This document shows positions 33,877 to 42,583 of a stretch of 46,875 nucleotides of DNA, piece after piece. The notes below the pieces were generated by a model. It saw only the letters and a list, made by a program, of their open reading frames with translations, was not told the origin of the DNA and did no database searches. Source of the DNA: Betaproteobacteria bacterium RBG_16_66_20 (GTDB lineage Bacteria; Pseudomonadota; Gammaproteobacteria; Burkholderiales; SG8-39); NCBI GenBank assembly GCA_001770285.1, contig MEQQ01000140.1, forward strand, positions 4,767 through 51,641, read 5' to 3'. The translations under genes and the position numbers were made by a program. Position 1 is the first letter of the stretch, and the number at the start of each line of letters is the position of its first letter.

Positions 33877-34626
33877 TCAGATCACCTTGGCTTCGTTGCG
33901 CAGCTTGTCGACCAGCGCTTTCGCGTCGGGCACCCTGACCCCGGCCTTGCGCTTGGGCGGCTCGACCACTTTCAGGGTCGCGAGGCGCGGCGCGATGTCG
34001 ACGCCGAGCGCATCGGGCTTGAGGTTCTCGAGCGGCTTTTTCTTCGCCTTCATGATGTTGGGCAGCGTGACGTAGCGCGGCTCGTTCAGGCGCAAGTCGC
34101 TGGTCACGATCGCGGGCAGCCTGACCGATACCGTCTCCAGGCCGCCGTCGACTTCGCGGGTGACTTGCGCCTTGTCATTTTCTATTTTTATTTTCGAAGC
34201 AAACGTGGCCTGGGGCCAGCCGAGCAGCGCGGCGAGCATCTGCCCGGTCTGGTTCGAATCGTCGTCGATCGCCTGCTTTCCCAATATGACCAGTCGGGGC
34301 GCTTCCTTTTGACAGACTGCTTTCAGGATCTTTGCAACCGCAAGAGGCTGCAACTCCTCGTTGCTCTCCACCAGGATTGCCCGATCCGCCCCGATCGCGA
34401 GCGCCGTGCGCAGGGTCTCCTGGCAGGCCGCGGCGCCGCAGGAAACGGCCACCACCTCGGTCGCGACGCCGGCTTCCTTCAGCCGCACCGCCTCCTCCAG
34501 CGCGATCTCGTCGAACGGGTTCATCGACATTTTCACGTTGGCGGTCTCGACGCCGGTGCCGTCGGCCTTGACGCGCACCTTGACGTTGTAATCGACCACG
34601 CGCTTGACGCTGACCAGTACTTTCAT
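33877..34626 (-). CDS. etfB: Electron transfer flavoprotein beta subunit
   Basis: A 249-residue AMP-binding ETF subunit. [55 protein letters not shown] and [28 protein letters not shown] are hallmark blocks (the last two joined by the ETF-beta signature). First gene of etfBA-acd. An AT-rich run (about 34175-34205; GCT TCG AAA ATA AAA ATA GAA AAT read on the minus strand) is notable for its two ATA codons. Confidence 0.97.
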   Translation of the reverse strand: MKVLVSVKRVVDYNVKVRVKADGTGVETANVKMSMNPFDEIALEEAVRLKEAGVATEVVAVSCGAAACQETLRTALAIGADRAILVESNEELQPLAVAKILKAVCQKEAPRLVILGKQAIDDDSNQTGQMLAALLGWPQATFASKIKIENDKAQVTREVDGGLETVSVRLPAIVTSDLRLNEPRYVTLPNIMKAKKKPLENLKPDALGVDIAPRLATLKVVEPPKRKAGVRVPDAKALVDKLRNEAKVI

Positions 34627-34655
34627 GGGCTGAGGGCGGGATGCAATGGAGCGAA

Positions 34656-34661
34656 ATTATA
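34656..34661 (-). promoter_or_regulatory. -10 box (TATAAT) for the etfBA-acd operon
   Basis: A perfect TATAAT on the minus strand lies 29 nt before the etfB ATG. The -35 region has no convincing hexamer. It shares a 106-nt divergent spacer with the short-chain dehydrogenase gene. Confidence 0.5.
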
Positions 34662-34719
34662 GCCCGGCACTCTTTGGCTGCGGCCGTTTGAAACAGACCT
34701 TTCGCTTTGCCGCGCATGC

Positions 34720-34725
34720 GACAAT
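34720..34725 (+). promoter_or_regulatory. -10-like element before the short-chain dehydrogenase
   Basis: GACAAT ends 7 nt before the ATG at 34733, with no Shine-Dalgarno between. It is a weaker match (4 of 6) but repeats the spacing seen before the ETF-QO gene and panB. Confidence 0.3.
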
Positions 34726-34732
34726 CCGGCCA

Positions 34733-35638
34733 ATGGTCAAGGACAAAGTAGTCGTAGTGACCGGGGCGGGCGGCGGCATCGGTCGCGACTTCGCGCTCGC
34801 AATGGCGGCGCATGGCGCCAAAGTCGTGGTCAACGACATCGGCGCCTCGGTCGCCGGCGAAGGCAAGGACGCGGGGCCGGCGCAGAAGGTGGTCGAGGAG
34901 ATCAGGGCCAAGGGCGGCACCGCGGTCGCGAATGCCGACAGCGTCGCCGAGTGGGAGTCGGCAAACCGGATCATCAAATGCGCCGTCGATTCATTTCAGC
35001 GAATCGACGTCGTGGTGAACAACGCCGGCATCCTGCGCGACCGCTTCTTCTTCAACATGTCGGTCGAGGAATGGAAAGCCGTGATCGACGTGCACCTGAA
35101 CGGCACGTTCTACGTCTCGCGCGCCGCGGCGCCCTATTTCAAGGGCCAGAATTCGGGCCGCTACATCAACATGACCTCGACCTCGGGCCTGATCGGCAAC
35201 TTCGGGCAGGCCAACTACGCCGCGGCCAAGCTCGGCATCGCCGCGCTCTCGAAGTCCATGGCGCTGGACATGTCCAGGTACCAGGTGACCTCGAACTGCA
35301 TCGCGCCCTTCGCCTGGAGCCGGATGATCGGCACGATTCCCGCGGAGACGCCCGACCAGAAGGCGCGGCTGGAGAAGCTGAAGCGCATGCAAACCGCCAA
35401 GATCGCGCCGCTCGCGGTCTACCTCGCGAGCGACGCCGCGCAGGATGTGAGCGGGCAGATTTTTGCGGTGCGCGCCAACGAGCTGTTCCTGATGTCCCAG
35501 AACCGCCCGGTGCGCTCGGTGCACCGGTCCGAGGGCTGGACGCCGGAAACGATCGCCGAGCAGGCGATCCCCGCCATGCGGGCGCACTTCTACGCACTGG
35601 ACCGCTCGCAGGACGTTTTTTCCTGGGATCCGATCTGA
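34733..35638 (+). CDS. Short-chain dehydrogenase/reductase (3-hydroxyacyl-CoA dehydrogenase-like)
   Basis: A 301-residue classical SDR. The cofactor loop is VTGAGGGIGRDFA, the NNAG motif is VVNNAGIL, and the catalytic set is Ser in MTSTSG and Tyr-x3-Lys in NYAAAKLG. HLNGTFYVSRAAAPYF and the long C-terminus resemble the dehydrogenase part of peroxisomal-type multifunctional enzyme 2 (HSD17B4), which suggests a 3-hydroxyacyl-CoA substrate; this is inference. The start is ATG 34733 (MVKDKVVVVTG); the tracked start at 34646 adds 29 atypical residues. Divergent from etfB and upstream of the kinase. Confidence 0.88.
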   Translation: MVKDKVVVVTGAGGGIGRDFALAMAAHGAKVVVNDIGASVAGEGKDAGPAQKVVEEIRAKGGTAVANADSVAEWESANRIIKCAVDSFQRIDVVVNNAGILRDRFFFNMSVEEWKAVIDVHLNGTFYVSRAAAPYFKGQNSGRYINMTSTSGLIGNFGQANYAAAKLGIAALSKSMALDMSRYQVTSNCIAPFAWSRMIGTIPAETPDQKARLEKLKRMQTAKIAPLAVYLASDAAQDVSGQIFAVRANELFLMSQNRPVRSVHRSEGWTPETIAEQAIPAMRAHFYALDRSQDVFSWDPI

Positions 35639-35667
35639 GCCGAGCCTGAAGCGATCGAACGCGGCTC

Positions 35668-37500
35668 TTGCCCGCTGCGCCGAATTCCGCGAAGCTAGCG
35701 GCAGGGGAAACTGGTCTGGAAAAGAAGCAGTTCGGGCGTTACCTGATCGTCGCCGAGCTCGGCCGCGGGGCCATGGGCGCGGTGCACCGCGCCATCGATC
35801 CGCTGATCCAGCGGGACGTTGCGATAAAAACGCTGCTGCCGAACCTGCCCCCCGAAATCATGGACGAAGTCAGGGAGCGGTTCCTGCGCGAGGCGCGCTC
35901 CGCGGGCCGGCTCAATCACCCCAACATCGTCACCATCTACGACGTCGGCGAGCAGGACGGCATCGCCTACATGGCGATGGAGCTGCTCGAGGGCAAGTCG
36001 CTGCAGCAGATCCTGCGCGAAACGCCGCGCCTGCCGGTCGCGACCATCGCGGACCTCGTGGCGCAGGTGGCCGACGGGCTCGATCTCGCGCAGCGCTTCC
36101 AGATCACGCATCGCGACATCAAGCCCGCGAACATCATGGTGTCGGCGGACTGGCGCGCCAAGCTCACCGACTTCGGCGTGGCGCACGTGGCGTCGTCTTC
36201 CATGACGCAGACCGGGTCGGCGCTCGGCTCGCCCAAGTACATGTCGCCCGAGCAGGTGACCGGGCAGACCGTCGATCCTCGCTCCGACATATTTTCGCTG
36301 GGCGTGGTGCTCTACGAAATGCTGGTGCGCCGCACCCCGTTCGAGCGCACGGGCGACAATACGGTGTTCGCGGTGATGCACCGGATCGCCGCCGAAGCCC
36401 ACCTGCCCGTGGCCCGGATCGACCCGCAGATCCCCACCGCGTTCGACCTGATTCTCGACCGCGCGCTGGCAAAGTCACCCGACAAGCGCTACCAGCGCGC
36501 CGGCGACATGGCGAACGACCTGCGCAACTACAAGGCGCTCGCGGGCGCCGCGCCTTCGGCCGAGCCGCAGTACGAAAAAACAATGCTGGTCGAGCGCACG
36601 CCCGGCCGGCCGCCGGCCGGCCCCGCGGGCACAGACCCGGCCACATCGACGCTGATCGAGGACCTGGACGCCTTCGCCAGGAGTTTCGAACAACGGCAGC
36701 AGGAGGCGCTGCGCGCCGAGGCCGAGGAGCGGCAACGCAAGGAAGACGCGATCCGGCGCTGGGCGGAGGCGGAGCAGAAGCGGCGGCAGGAGTTCGAGCG
36801 CGGACGCGACGCCAAGGCGGGTGCGACCCAGGGTGGGCAGCGGCGCAGCGCGGCGCTGGACCTGCTCAAGCAAAAGGCTGCCAGCCGCACCACGATCGCC
36901 GGCGCCGACCAGGTGAAAAAGGCGGAAAGCGTCGCACGCATCGACGAGCGGCTGCGCGCCGCATTCCGCTACCTTTCGGAGTTCACCAACGTGCTCAACG
37001 AGGCCCATCCGGTGTCGGACGGGCTGCAGGGCGTGATGTTCTTCGGCGACCGGGCGGGCATGATCCTGGGCGACGGCTTCACCGACATGCGCACCCGCGA
37101 CCTGAACGGCAAGTCCTGCGCGGATTACGTCACATTCAGGTACAAGGTCCGCTTCCCGCAGCCGGTCAAGCTGGAAGTGACCGCGGCCGAGGCGCCGCGC
37201 ATCCAGGAACGGCTCAAGGCGATGGGCGTCAAGCACGAGCATTTCGCGAAGAAGAACGAACTGGGACAGGTGACCCACGCCACCTTCATGCTCGCCGGCC
37301 CCTTCCCCTGCCAGGCGCTGCTGCGCGGCGACTACGACGAACCGGGCATCGTGATCGAACTGACTAACGTGAGGCACCATGGCACCGCGAGAACGCGCCT
37401 CGCGGCCGAGGAACTCAACGACGACGTGCTCGACGAATTCGGCACCTGGGTGCTGGGCGCCGACGAAGCGTTCGAACGATTCCTGAAGACCCGCGCATGA
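35668..37500 (+). CDS. Ser/Thr protein kinase with an unrecognised C-terminal domain
   Basis: A soluble 610-residue Hanks-type kinase. From the TTG start, the P-loop is GRGAMGAV (residues 32-39), the ATP lysine is K54 in VAIKTL, the catalytic loop is HRDIKPAN (D150), the metal site is DFG (D168), and SPKYMSPEQ follows, so it should be active. A charged coiled coil (about residues 330-390, RSFEQRQQEALRAEAEERQR) leads to a C-terminal domain (about 415-605) that I do not recognise, with VLNEAHPVSDGLQGVMFFGD and HATFMLAGPFPCQALLRGDY. There is no membrane helix. The start is uncertain: TTG 35668 is weak and a CTG near 35716 is possible. The stop overlaps the next acyl-CoA dehydrogenase (ATGA). Confidence 0.87.
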   Translation: MPAAPNSAKLAAGETGLEKKQFGRYLIVAELGRGAMGAVHRAIDPLIQRDVAIKTLLPNLPPEIMDEVRERFLREARSAGRLNHPNIVTIYDVGEQDGIAYMAMELLEGKSLQQILRETPRLPVATIADLVAQVADGLDLAQRFQITHRDIKPANIMVSADWRAKLTDFGVAHVASSSMTQTGSALGSPKYMSPEQVTGQTVDPRSDIFSLGVVLYEMLVRRTPFERTGDNTVFAVMHRIAAEAHLPVARIDPQIPTAFDLILDRALAKSPDKRYQRAGDMANDLRNYKALAGAAPSAEPQYEKTMLVERTPGRPPAGPAGTDPATSTLIEDLDAFARSFEQRQQEALRAEAEERQRKEDAIRRWAEAEQKRRQEFERGRDAKAGATQGGQRRSAALDLLKQKAASRTTIAGADQVKKAESVARIDERLRAAFRYLSEFTNVLNEAHPVSDGLQGVMFFGDRAGMILGDGFTDMRTRDLNGKSCADYVTFRYKVRFPQPVKLEVTAAEAPRIQERLKAMGVKHEHFAKKNELGQVTHATFMLAGPFPCQALLRGDYDEPGIVIELTNVRHHGTARTRLAAEELNDDVLDEFGTWVLGADEAFERFLKTRA

Positions 37501-39215
37501 CGCTGCCAAGCGCGCGCGCGCCGGAGGGCGTGCCCGAATCCCGCGGCCTGAACCTGTTCGAGGCGGACCCCTCCTACCGGGGGCTGCTGGAGCTGCACCT
37601 CGAGCCGAAGCTCTGCGCCCACCTGCTGCCTCATTTCGCGCAGTTAGGCGCGATGGCGGGCGGTGATCTTGATGAATTGGCGTTGGAAGCAGACAAGAAT
37701 CCTCCGGTATTGAACGGCCAAAGGATAGAAAAAAGCCAGGCCTACAAAAAACTGGAGGAAGTCGCCTTCGCCAAATACGGCCTTGCCGCCATGTCGCACC
37801 GGGGCGGCGTGCTCGGCTGGCCGGAGCCGCTGCCGCCCGCGGTCAAATACGCGCTCACCTATGTTTACGTGCAGGCCGAATTCGGCGTCTGCTGCCCTCT
37901 GTCGATGACCGATGCGCTGACGCGCACCATCCGCAAATACGCCGATCCGGCGCTGGTGGCGCGCTATCTGCCCGGGCTGACATCACAGGACCTCGACGCG
38001 TTGACGCAGGGTGCGATGTTCATCACCGAGCAGCAGGCCGGTTCGGACGTTGGACTGGTACAAACGCTTGCAACAAGAGAAAAAGATCATTGGCTGCTGT
38101 CCGGCGACAAATGGTTCTGCTCCAACGTCGATGCCGGTCTGGCCCTGGTCCTCGCGCGCCCCGAGGGTGCGCCCGGCGGAACCGCCGGCCTTTCCCTGTT
38201 TCTGCTGCCGCGCACGCTGCCGGACGGATCGCCCAACCGTTACCGCATCGTGCGCCTCAAGGACAAACTCGGCACGCGCGACATGCCGAGCGGCGAGATC
38301 AAGCTCGAGGGCGCGCTCGCCTGGCTGGTGGGCGACCCGCAGCAGGGCTTCAAACAGATGACCGACATGATCAACATGTCGCGCCTGTCCAACGGCATGC
38401 GTGCTGCCGGCATGATGCGCCGCGCGCTCACCGAGGCCCTGTTCGTCGCACGGCGGCGCATGGCGTTCGGCAAGCCGCTGATCGAGCTGCCGCTGATGCG
38501 CCGGCAGCTGCTCAAGCTGATGCTGCCAGCGGAGGCCGCGCGTTCCGTTCTATTCTTTATTTCAAAGGATTTGGAAAAAGCAGACGCGGGAGATGAGCTC
38601 GCGCGGCGCCGCGTCCGGCTTCTCACGCCGCTCATCAAGTTCCGCGCCTGCCGCGACGCGCGCCGCGTCACCGCAGACGCCATGGAGGTGCGCGGCGGGG
38701 CCGGTTACATCGAGGAATGGTCGGATCCCCGGCTGGTGCGCGACGCGCACCTGGGCTCGATCTGGGAAGGCACCTCCAACATCGTCGCGCTCGACGTGCT
38801 GCGCGCGATCCGGCGCGAGAAATGCCTCGAAGCGCTGCTGCCGGAGCTGGACGAGCGCATCGCGCGCGCGCCGCGCCTGCTCGCCGGGCGCCTGGCCGCA
38901 TCGCTCGACAAGGCCGCGGAGTTTGCGCACGAGACCGCGAGCACGCAAAGCGAGGCCCATGCGCGGCAGGCTGCGACCGGTCTTTACTACGCTTGCGCCG
39001 CGGCCCTGCTTGCCGACGAAGGTACGCGCCTCGGAGAACGCGGCGATGCGCGCCGCCAATTGCTCGCATTCCTCGCCTACGTGCACCGCCTCGCACCGCG
39101 CGATCCTCTGCGGCGCGTCACGACCGGCTTCGAAGCCGAGTTCGCGCAAGCCTTGCTGCCCGAAACGCCCATTGCGCCGGATGCGGCCGAGCGCATTCTG
39201 ACGCGCCTTGCCTGA
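37497..39215 (+). CDS. AidB-like acyl-CoA dehydrogenase
   Basis: A 572-residue flavoenzyme of the AidB branch of the acyl-CoA dehydrogenase superfamily. MFITEQQAGSDVGLVQT and KWFCSNVDAGLALVLAR form the FAD/substrate region, MRRQLLKLMLPAEAAR is in the middle, and the catalytic Glu is in IWEGTSNIVALDVLRA. The N-terminal extension with RGLNLFEADPSYRGLL is typical of AidB. The substrate is unknown; AidB itself is linked to alkylation resistance and DNA binding. The ATG overlaps the kinase stop by 4 nt. AT-rich patches: about 37660-37755, 38050-38095 and 38545-38590. Confidence 0.9.
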   Translation: MTLPSARAPEGVPESRGLNLFEADPSYRGLLELHLEPKLCAHLLPHFAQLGAMAGGDLDELALEADKNPPVLNGQRIEKSQAYKKLEEVAFAKYGLAAMSHRGGVLGWPEPLPPAVKYALTYVYVQAEFGVCCPLSMTDALTRTIRKYADPALVARYLPGLTSQDLDALTQGAMFITEQQAGSDVGLVQTLATREKDHWLLSGDKWFCSNVDAGLALVLARPEGAPGGTAGLSLFLLPRTLPDGSPNRYRIVRLKDKLGTRDMPSGEIKLEGALAWLVGDPQQGFKQMTDMINMSRLSNGMRAAGMMRRALTEALFVARRRMAFGKPLIELPLMRRQLLKLMLPAEAARSVLFFISKDLEKADAGDELARRRVRLLTPLIKFRACRDARRVTADAMEVRGGAGYIEEWSDPRLVRDAHLGSIWEGTSNIVALDVLRAIRREKCLEALLPELDERIARAPRLLAGRLAASLDKAAEFAHETASTQSEAHARQAATGLYYACAAALLADEGTRLGERGDARRQLLAFLAYVHRLAPRDPLRRVTTGFEAEFAQALLPETPIAPDAAERILTRLA

Positions 39216-39225
39216 AGGATCCGCC

Positions 39226-40449
39226 ATGGCCGGCCCTCTTTCGCACCTCCGCGTCCTCGACCTGTCGCGCGTGCTTGCCGGGCCGTGGGCGGCGCAGAAC
39301 CTCGCCGATCTGGGCGCCGAGGTGATCAAGATCGAGCGCCCCGGCGCGGGCGACGATACGCGCGGCTGGGGCCCGCCCTGGATGAAGGACGCCCAGGGCA
39401 AGGACACCGGCGAATCCGCCTATTTCCTCTCGGTCAACCGCAACAAGAAATCGGTGACGCTCGACATCGCCAAGCCCGAGGGGCAGCAGATCGCGCGCGA
39501 ACTGGCGGACAGGTGCCAGGTACTGATTGAAAATTACAAGGTCGGTACGTTGAAAAAATACGGCCTGGGTTATGAAGAATTAACGGCATCCAACCCGTCC
39601 CTCATCTACTGCTCGGTCACCGGCTTCGGGCAGGACGGCCCCTATGCGCCGCGCCCGGGCTATGACTTCGTCTTCCAGGGCATGGGCGGGCTGATGTCGA
39701 TCACCGGCGAACGCGACGGGCAGCCGGGCGCCGGTCCGCAGAAAGTCGGCATCGCGATCACCGACGTGCTCACGGGGATGTACGCGAGCGTGGCGATCCT
39801 TGCCGCGATCACCCACCGCGAACGCACCGGCCAGGGGCAGTACATCGATGCGGCCCTGCTGGACACCATGGTCGCCTTCAACGCCAACCAGATCGTGTCC
39901 TACTTCTGCTCGGGGAAGATTCCGGTCCGCTGGGGCAACGCGCATCCGCAGGTCGTTCCCTACGAGGTATTCCCGACCGCCGACGGCCACATCATCCTCG
40001 CCATCGGCAACGACGGCCAGTTCGAGCGCTTCTGCGAGGTCGCCGGCGCCGCCGCGCTGGCGCAGGAACCGCGCTTCAAGACCATGTCGCAGCGGATCAT
40101 CCACCGCGGCGAGCTGATCCCGCTGATCGCCGAAATAATGCGCACGCGCAGCAAGCGCGAATGGATCGGGCAGCTCGAGGCGGCCACCGTTCCCTGCGGC
40201 CCGATCAACAACATGAAGGAAGTGTTCGAGGACCCCCAGGTGCGGCACCGCAAGCTGCGCGTCGACATGCCGCACCCGCTGGGCGGCGTCGCGCCGGTCG
40301 TGGCGAGCCCGCTGCGGCTTTCGGAGACGCCGGTTGAATACCGCATTGCGCCGCCGACGCTCGGTCAACACAACGAGGAAATCCTCCAGGGCCTGCTCGG
40401 CAGAAGCGCCGCCGACCTGAAACGCCTCAAGGACGCGGGAATCGTCTAG
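39226..40449 (+). CDS. Class III CoA-transferase (CaiB/BaiF, formyl-CoA transferase family)
   Basis: A 407-residue CoA-transferase that moves CoA between carboxylic acids. LRVLDLSRVLAGPWAAQNLADLGAEVIKIE is the family N-terminus; the catalytic Asp is in YIDAALLDTMVAF; PCGPINNMKEVFEDPQV is the C-terminal block. The ATG at 39226 has AAGGA upstream and is preferred over the tracked TTG at 39208. It follows the AidB-like gene by 10 nt. An AT-rich patch covers about 39520-39595. The acid it activates is unknown; the Bug receptor downstream may import it. Confidence 0.93.
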   Translation: MAGPLSHLRVLDLSRVLAGPWAAQNLADLGAEVIKIERPGAGDDTRGWGPPWMKDAQGKDTGESAYFLSVNRNKKSVTLDIAKPEGQQIARELADRCQVLIENYKVGTLKKYGLGYEELTASNPSLIYCSVTGFGQDGPYAPRPGYDFVFQGMGGLMSITGERDGQPGAGPQKVGIAITDVLTGMYASVAILAAITHRERTGQGQYIDAALLDTMVAFNANQIVSYFCSGKIPVRWGNAHPQVVPYEVFPTADGHIILAIGNDGQFERFCEVAGAAALAQEPRFKTMSQRIIHRGELIPLIAEIMRTRSKREWIGQLEAATVPCGPINNMKEVFEDPQVRHRKLRVDMPHPLGGVAPVVASPLRLSETPVEYRIAPPTLGQHNEEILQGLLGRSAADLKRLKDAGIV

Positions 40450-40471
40450 GATTTGAGCTACGGAGGATCCA

Positions 40472-41434
40472 ATGAAGAAAATGCTGCTGGTTTCCGTTCT
40501 TTTGACTCTTGCCTCGGCGGTGCAGGCGCAGAGCTACCCCAACAAGCCGATCCGCTGGGTGATTCCGTACCCGCCGGGCGGGATCACCGACAACGTGACG
40601 CGGATGGTGACGCTGAAGATGCAGGAGTCGCTTGGCCAGCCGATCGTGATCGAGAACAAGCCGGGCGCCAACTCCATCATCGGCGCCGACCTCGTGGCCA
40701 AGGCGGCGCCCGACGGCTACAGCATCGTCACCGTGATCGCCGCGCACGCCGCAAATGCGACGCTCTACCAGGGCAAGCTGCCGTTCGACCCGGTGAAGAG
40801 TTTTGCGCCGGTGTCCCTGGCGGTGGTCGCGCCGCTGATCCTGACCGCGAACAACAACTTCCCGCCGAAGTCGGCGAAAGAGCTGGTCGAATACGCGAAG
40901 AAGAACCCGGGCAAGATTTCCTTCGGCTCCTCCGGCATCGGCGCGGCGGCGCACCTCACGACCGAGCTTTTCAAGCAGACCACCGGCGTGGACATGGTGC
41001 ACATTCCGTACAAGGGCACCGCGCCGGCCCTGCAAGGGCTGATGGGCGGCGACATCCAGATCCTGGTGGACGTGCCGAGCACCTTGATGCCCCAGGTGCG
41101 CGGCGGCAAGATCAAGGCGCTCGCGATGTTCTCCGCGCAACGGGTGCCGGGCGCGCAGGAAGTCCCGACCATGGCCGAGGCCGGCGGCCCGCCGATCGAA
41201 TCCTCCACCTGGCTGATGTTCCTCGCGCCCGCCGGCACGCCGCGCGAAATCGTCAACCGCCTGTCGCAGGAGGCGGACAAGGTCGTCAAGTCCAGCGAGA
41301 TGAGGGCGCGTTTCGACCAGCTGGGCATCTTCCCCGGCGGCGGCACGCCCGAGCAGGCGGCGAAATTCCTCGCCGACGAGATCACCAAGTGGGCGCGCGT
41401 CATCTCCACTGCGGGCGTAAAGGCGACCGATTAG
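40472..41434 (+). CDS. Bug/TctC-family periplasmic solute receptor
   Basis: A 320-residue tripartite tricarboxylate receptor. The signal peptide MKKMLLVSVLLTLASAVQAQ is followed by SYPNKPIRWVIPYPPGGITDNVTR, the hallmark Bug N-terminus, and VHIPYKGTAPALQGLMGGDIQ. A GGAGG ribosome site precedes the ATG. Large Bug families are typical of Burkholderiales. No TctA/TctB membrane components are adjacent. It sits between a CoA-transferase and an acyl-CoA dehydrogenase, which suggests the ligand is a carboxylate that these enzymes then use (inference). Confidence 0.93.
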   Translation: MKKMLLVSVLLTLASAVQAQSYPNKPIRWVIPYPPGGITDNVTRMVTLKMQESLGQPIVIENKPGANSIIGADLVAKAAPDGYSIVTVIAAHAANATLYQGKLPFDPVKSFAPVSLAVVAPLILTANNNFPPKSAKELVEYAKKNPGKISFGSSGIGAAAHLTTELFKQTTGVDMVHIPYKGTAPALQGLMGGDIQILVDVPSTLMPQVRGGKIKALAMFSAQRVPGAQEVPTMAEAGGPPIESSTWLMFLAPAGTPREIVNRLSQEADKVVKSSEMRARFDQLGIFPGGGTPEQAAKFLADEITKWARVISTAGVKATD

Positions 41435-42583
41435 ATGGAGGCCGAAGAGTCCCACGCAGAACTGCGCGACGCCGTCCGCGCGCTCTGCAATACCTTCGAT
41501 TCCGCCTACTGGCAGAAGGTCGACGCGGCGCGCGCCTACCCCGAAGCCTTCGTCGACGCGCTCACCAAGGCGGGCTGGATGTCGGCGCTGATCCCCGAGG
41601 AATACGGCGGCTCCGGCCTGTCGCTCACCGAAGCCTCGGTAATCATGGAAGAGGTCACCCGCACGGGCGGCAATGCCGGCTGCTGCCACGGCCAGATGTA
41701 CAACATGAACACGCTGCTGCGGCACGGCTCGGCCGAGCAGAAGACGAAGTACCTGCCGAGGATCGCCACCGGCGAGCTGCGGCTGCAGTCGATGGGGGTG
41801 ACCGAGCCGACCGCCGGCACCGACACCACCAGCATCAAGACGGTGGCCGTAAGGAAGGGCGACCGCTACGTGGCCAACGGCCAGAAGGTCTGGACCTCGC
41901 GCCTGCAGCACTCCGAGCTCATGATCCTGCTCGCGCGCACCACGCCGATTTCCGAAGTCGCGAAGAAATCCGAAGGGATGTCTATTTTTCTTGTAGAAAC
42001 AAAAAGTAAAGGCTTGGAGATCAAACCCATCCGGAATATGGTGAACCACGAGACCAACGAGGTGTTCATCGACAACCTCGAGATCCCGGCCGAGAACCTG
42101 ATCGGCGAGGAAGGCAAGGGCTTCAGATACATCCTCGACGGCCTGAACGCCGAGCGCATCCTGATCGCCGCCGAGTGCATCGGCGACGGCTACTGGTTCA
42201 TCGAACGCGCCGCCAAGTATTCCAAGGAACGCGTGGTGTTCGGCCGGCCGATCGGCCAGAACCAGGGCATCCAGTTCCCGATCGCCGAGTCGTACATGGA
42301 AATCGAGGCCGCCAACCTGATGCGCTACAAGGCGGCGGCGCTGTTCGACGAAGAAAAGCACTGCGGGGCGGAGGCCAACATGGCCAAGCACCTTTGCGCC
42401 AAGGCCTCCTGGGAAGCGGCCAACGTCTGCATCCAGACCTACGGCGGCTTCGGTTTCGCCGCGGAGTACGACGTGGAGCGCAAATTCCGCGAGTCCCGGC
42501 TCTACCTGGTCGCGCCGATCTCCACCAACCTGATCCTCGCCTACGTCGCCGAGCACGTGCTCGGCCTGCCTAGGTCCTTCTGA
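41435..42583 (+). CDS. Acyl-CoA dehydrogenase with relocated catalytic base
   Basis: A 382-residue medium-size acyl-CoA dehydrogenase. MGVTEPTAGTDTTSIKT and VWTSRLQHSELMILLAR are FAD-binding blocks. At the position of the usual catalytic Glu (YEGTS) it reads VAPIST, so that Glu is absent. Instead Glu240 in GLNAERILIA aligns by motif with the helix-G base used by isovaleryl-CoA and long-chain acyl-CoA dehydrogenases, so activity is likely kept. The ATG abuts the Bug receptor stop with no spacer. An AT-rich patch (about 41975-42035) is present. The end overlaps the convergent MFS gene by 14 nt. Confidence 0.9.
   Translation: MEAEESHAELRDAVRALCNTFDSAYWQKVDAARAYPEAFVDALTKAGWMSALIPEEYGGSGLSLTEASVIMEEVTRTGGNAGCCHGQMYNMNTLLRHGSAEQKTKYLPRIATGELRLQSMGVTEPTAGTDTTSIKTVAVRKGDRYVANGQKVWTSRLQHSELMILLARTTPISEVAKKSEGMSIFLVETKSKGLEIKPIRNMVNHETNEVFIDNLEIPAENLIGEEGKGFRYILDGLNAERILIAAECIGDGYWFIERAAKYSKERVVFGRPIGQNQGIQFPIAESYMEIEAANLMRYKAAALFDEEKHCGAEANMAKHLCAKASWEAANVCIQTYGGFGFAAEYDVERKFRESRLYLVAPISTNLILAYVAEHVLGLPRSF

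Noticed and set aside
40453-42009. 518-residue plus-strand ORF over the Bug and acyl-CoA dehydrogenase genes
   Set aside because: Out-of-frame shadow; the two genes in the other frames have clear family motifs and ribosome sites.
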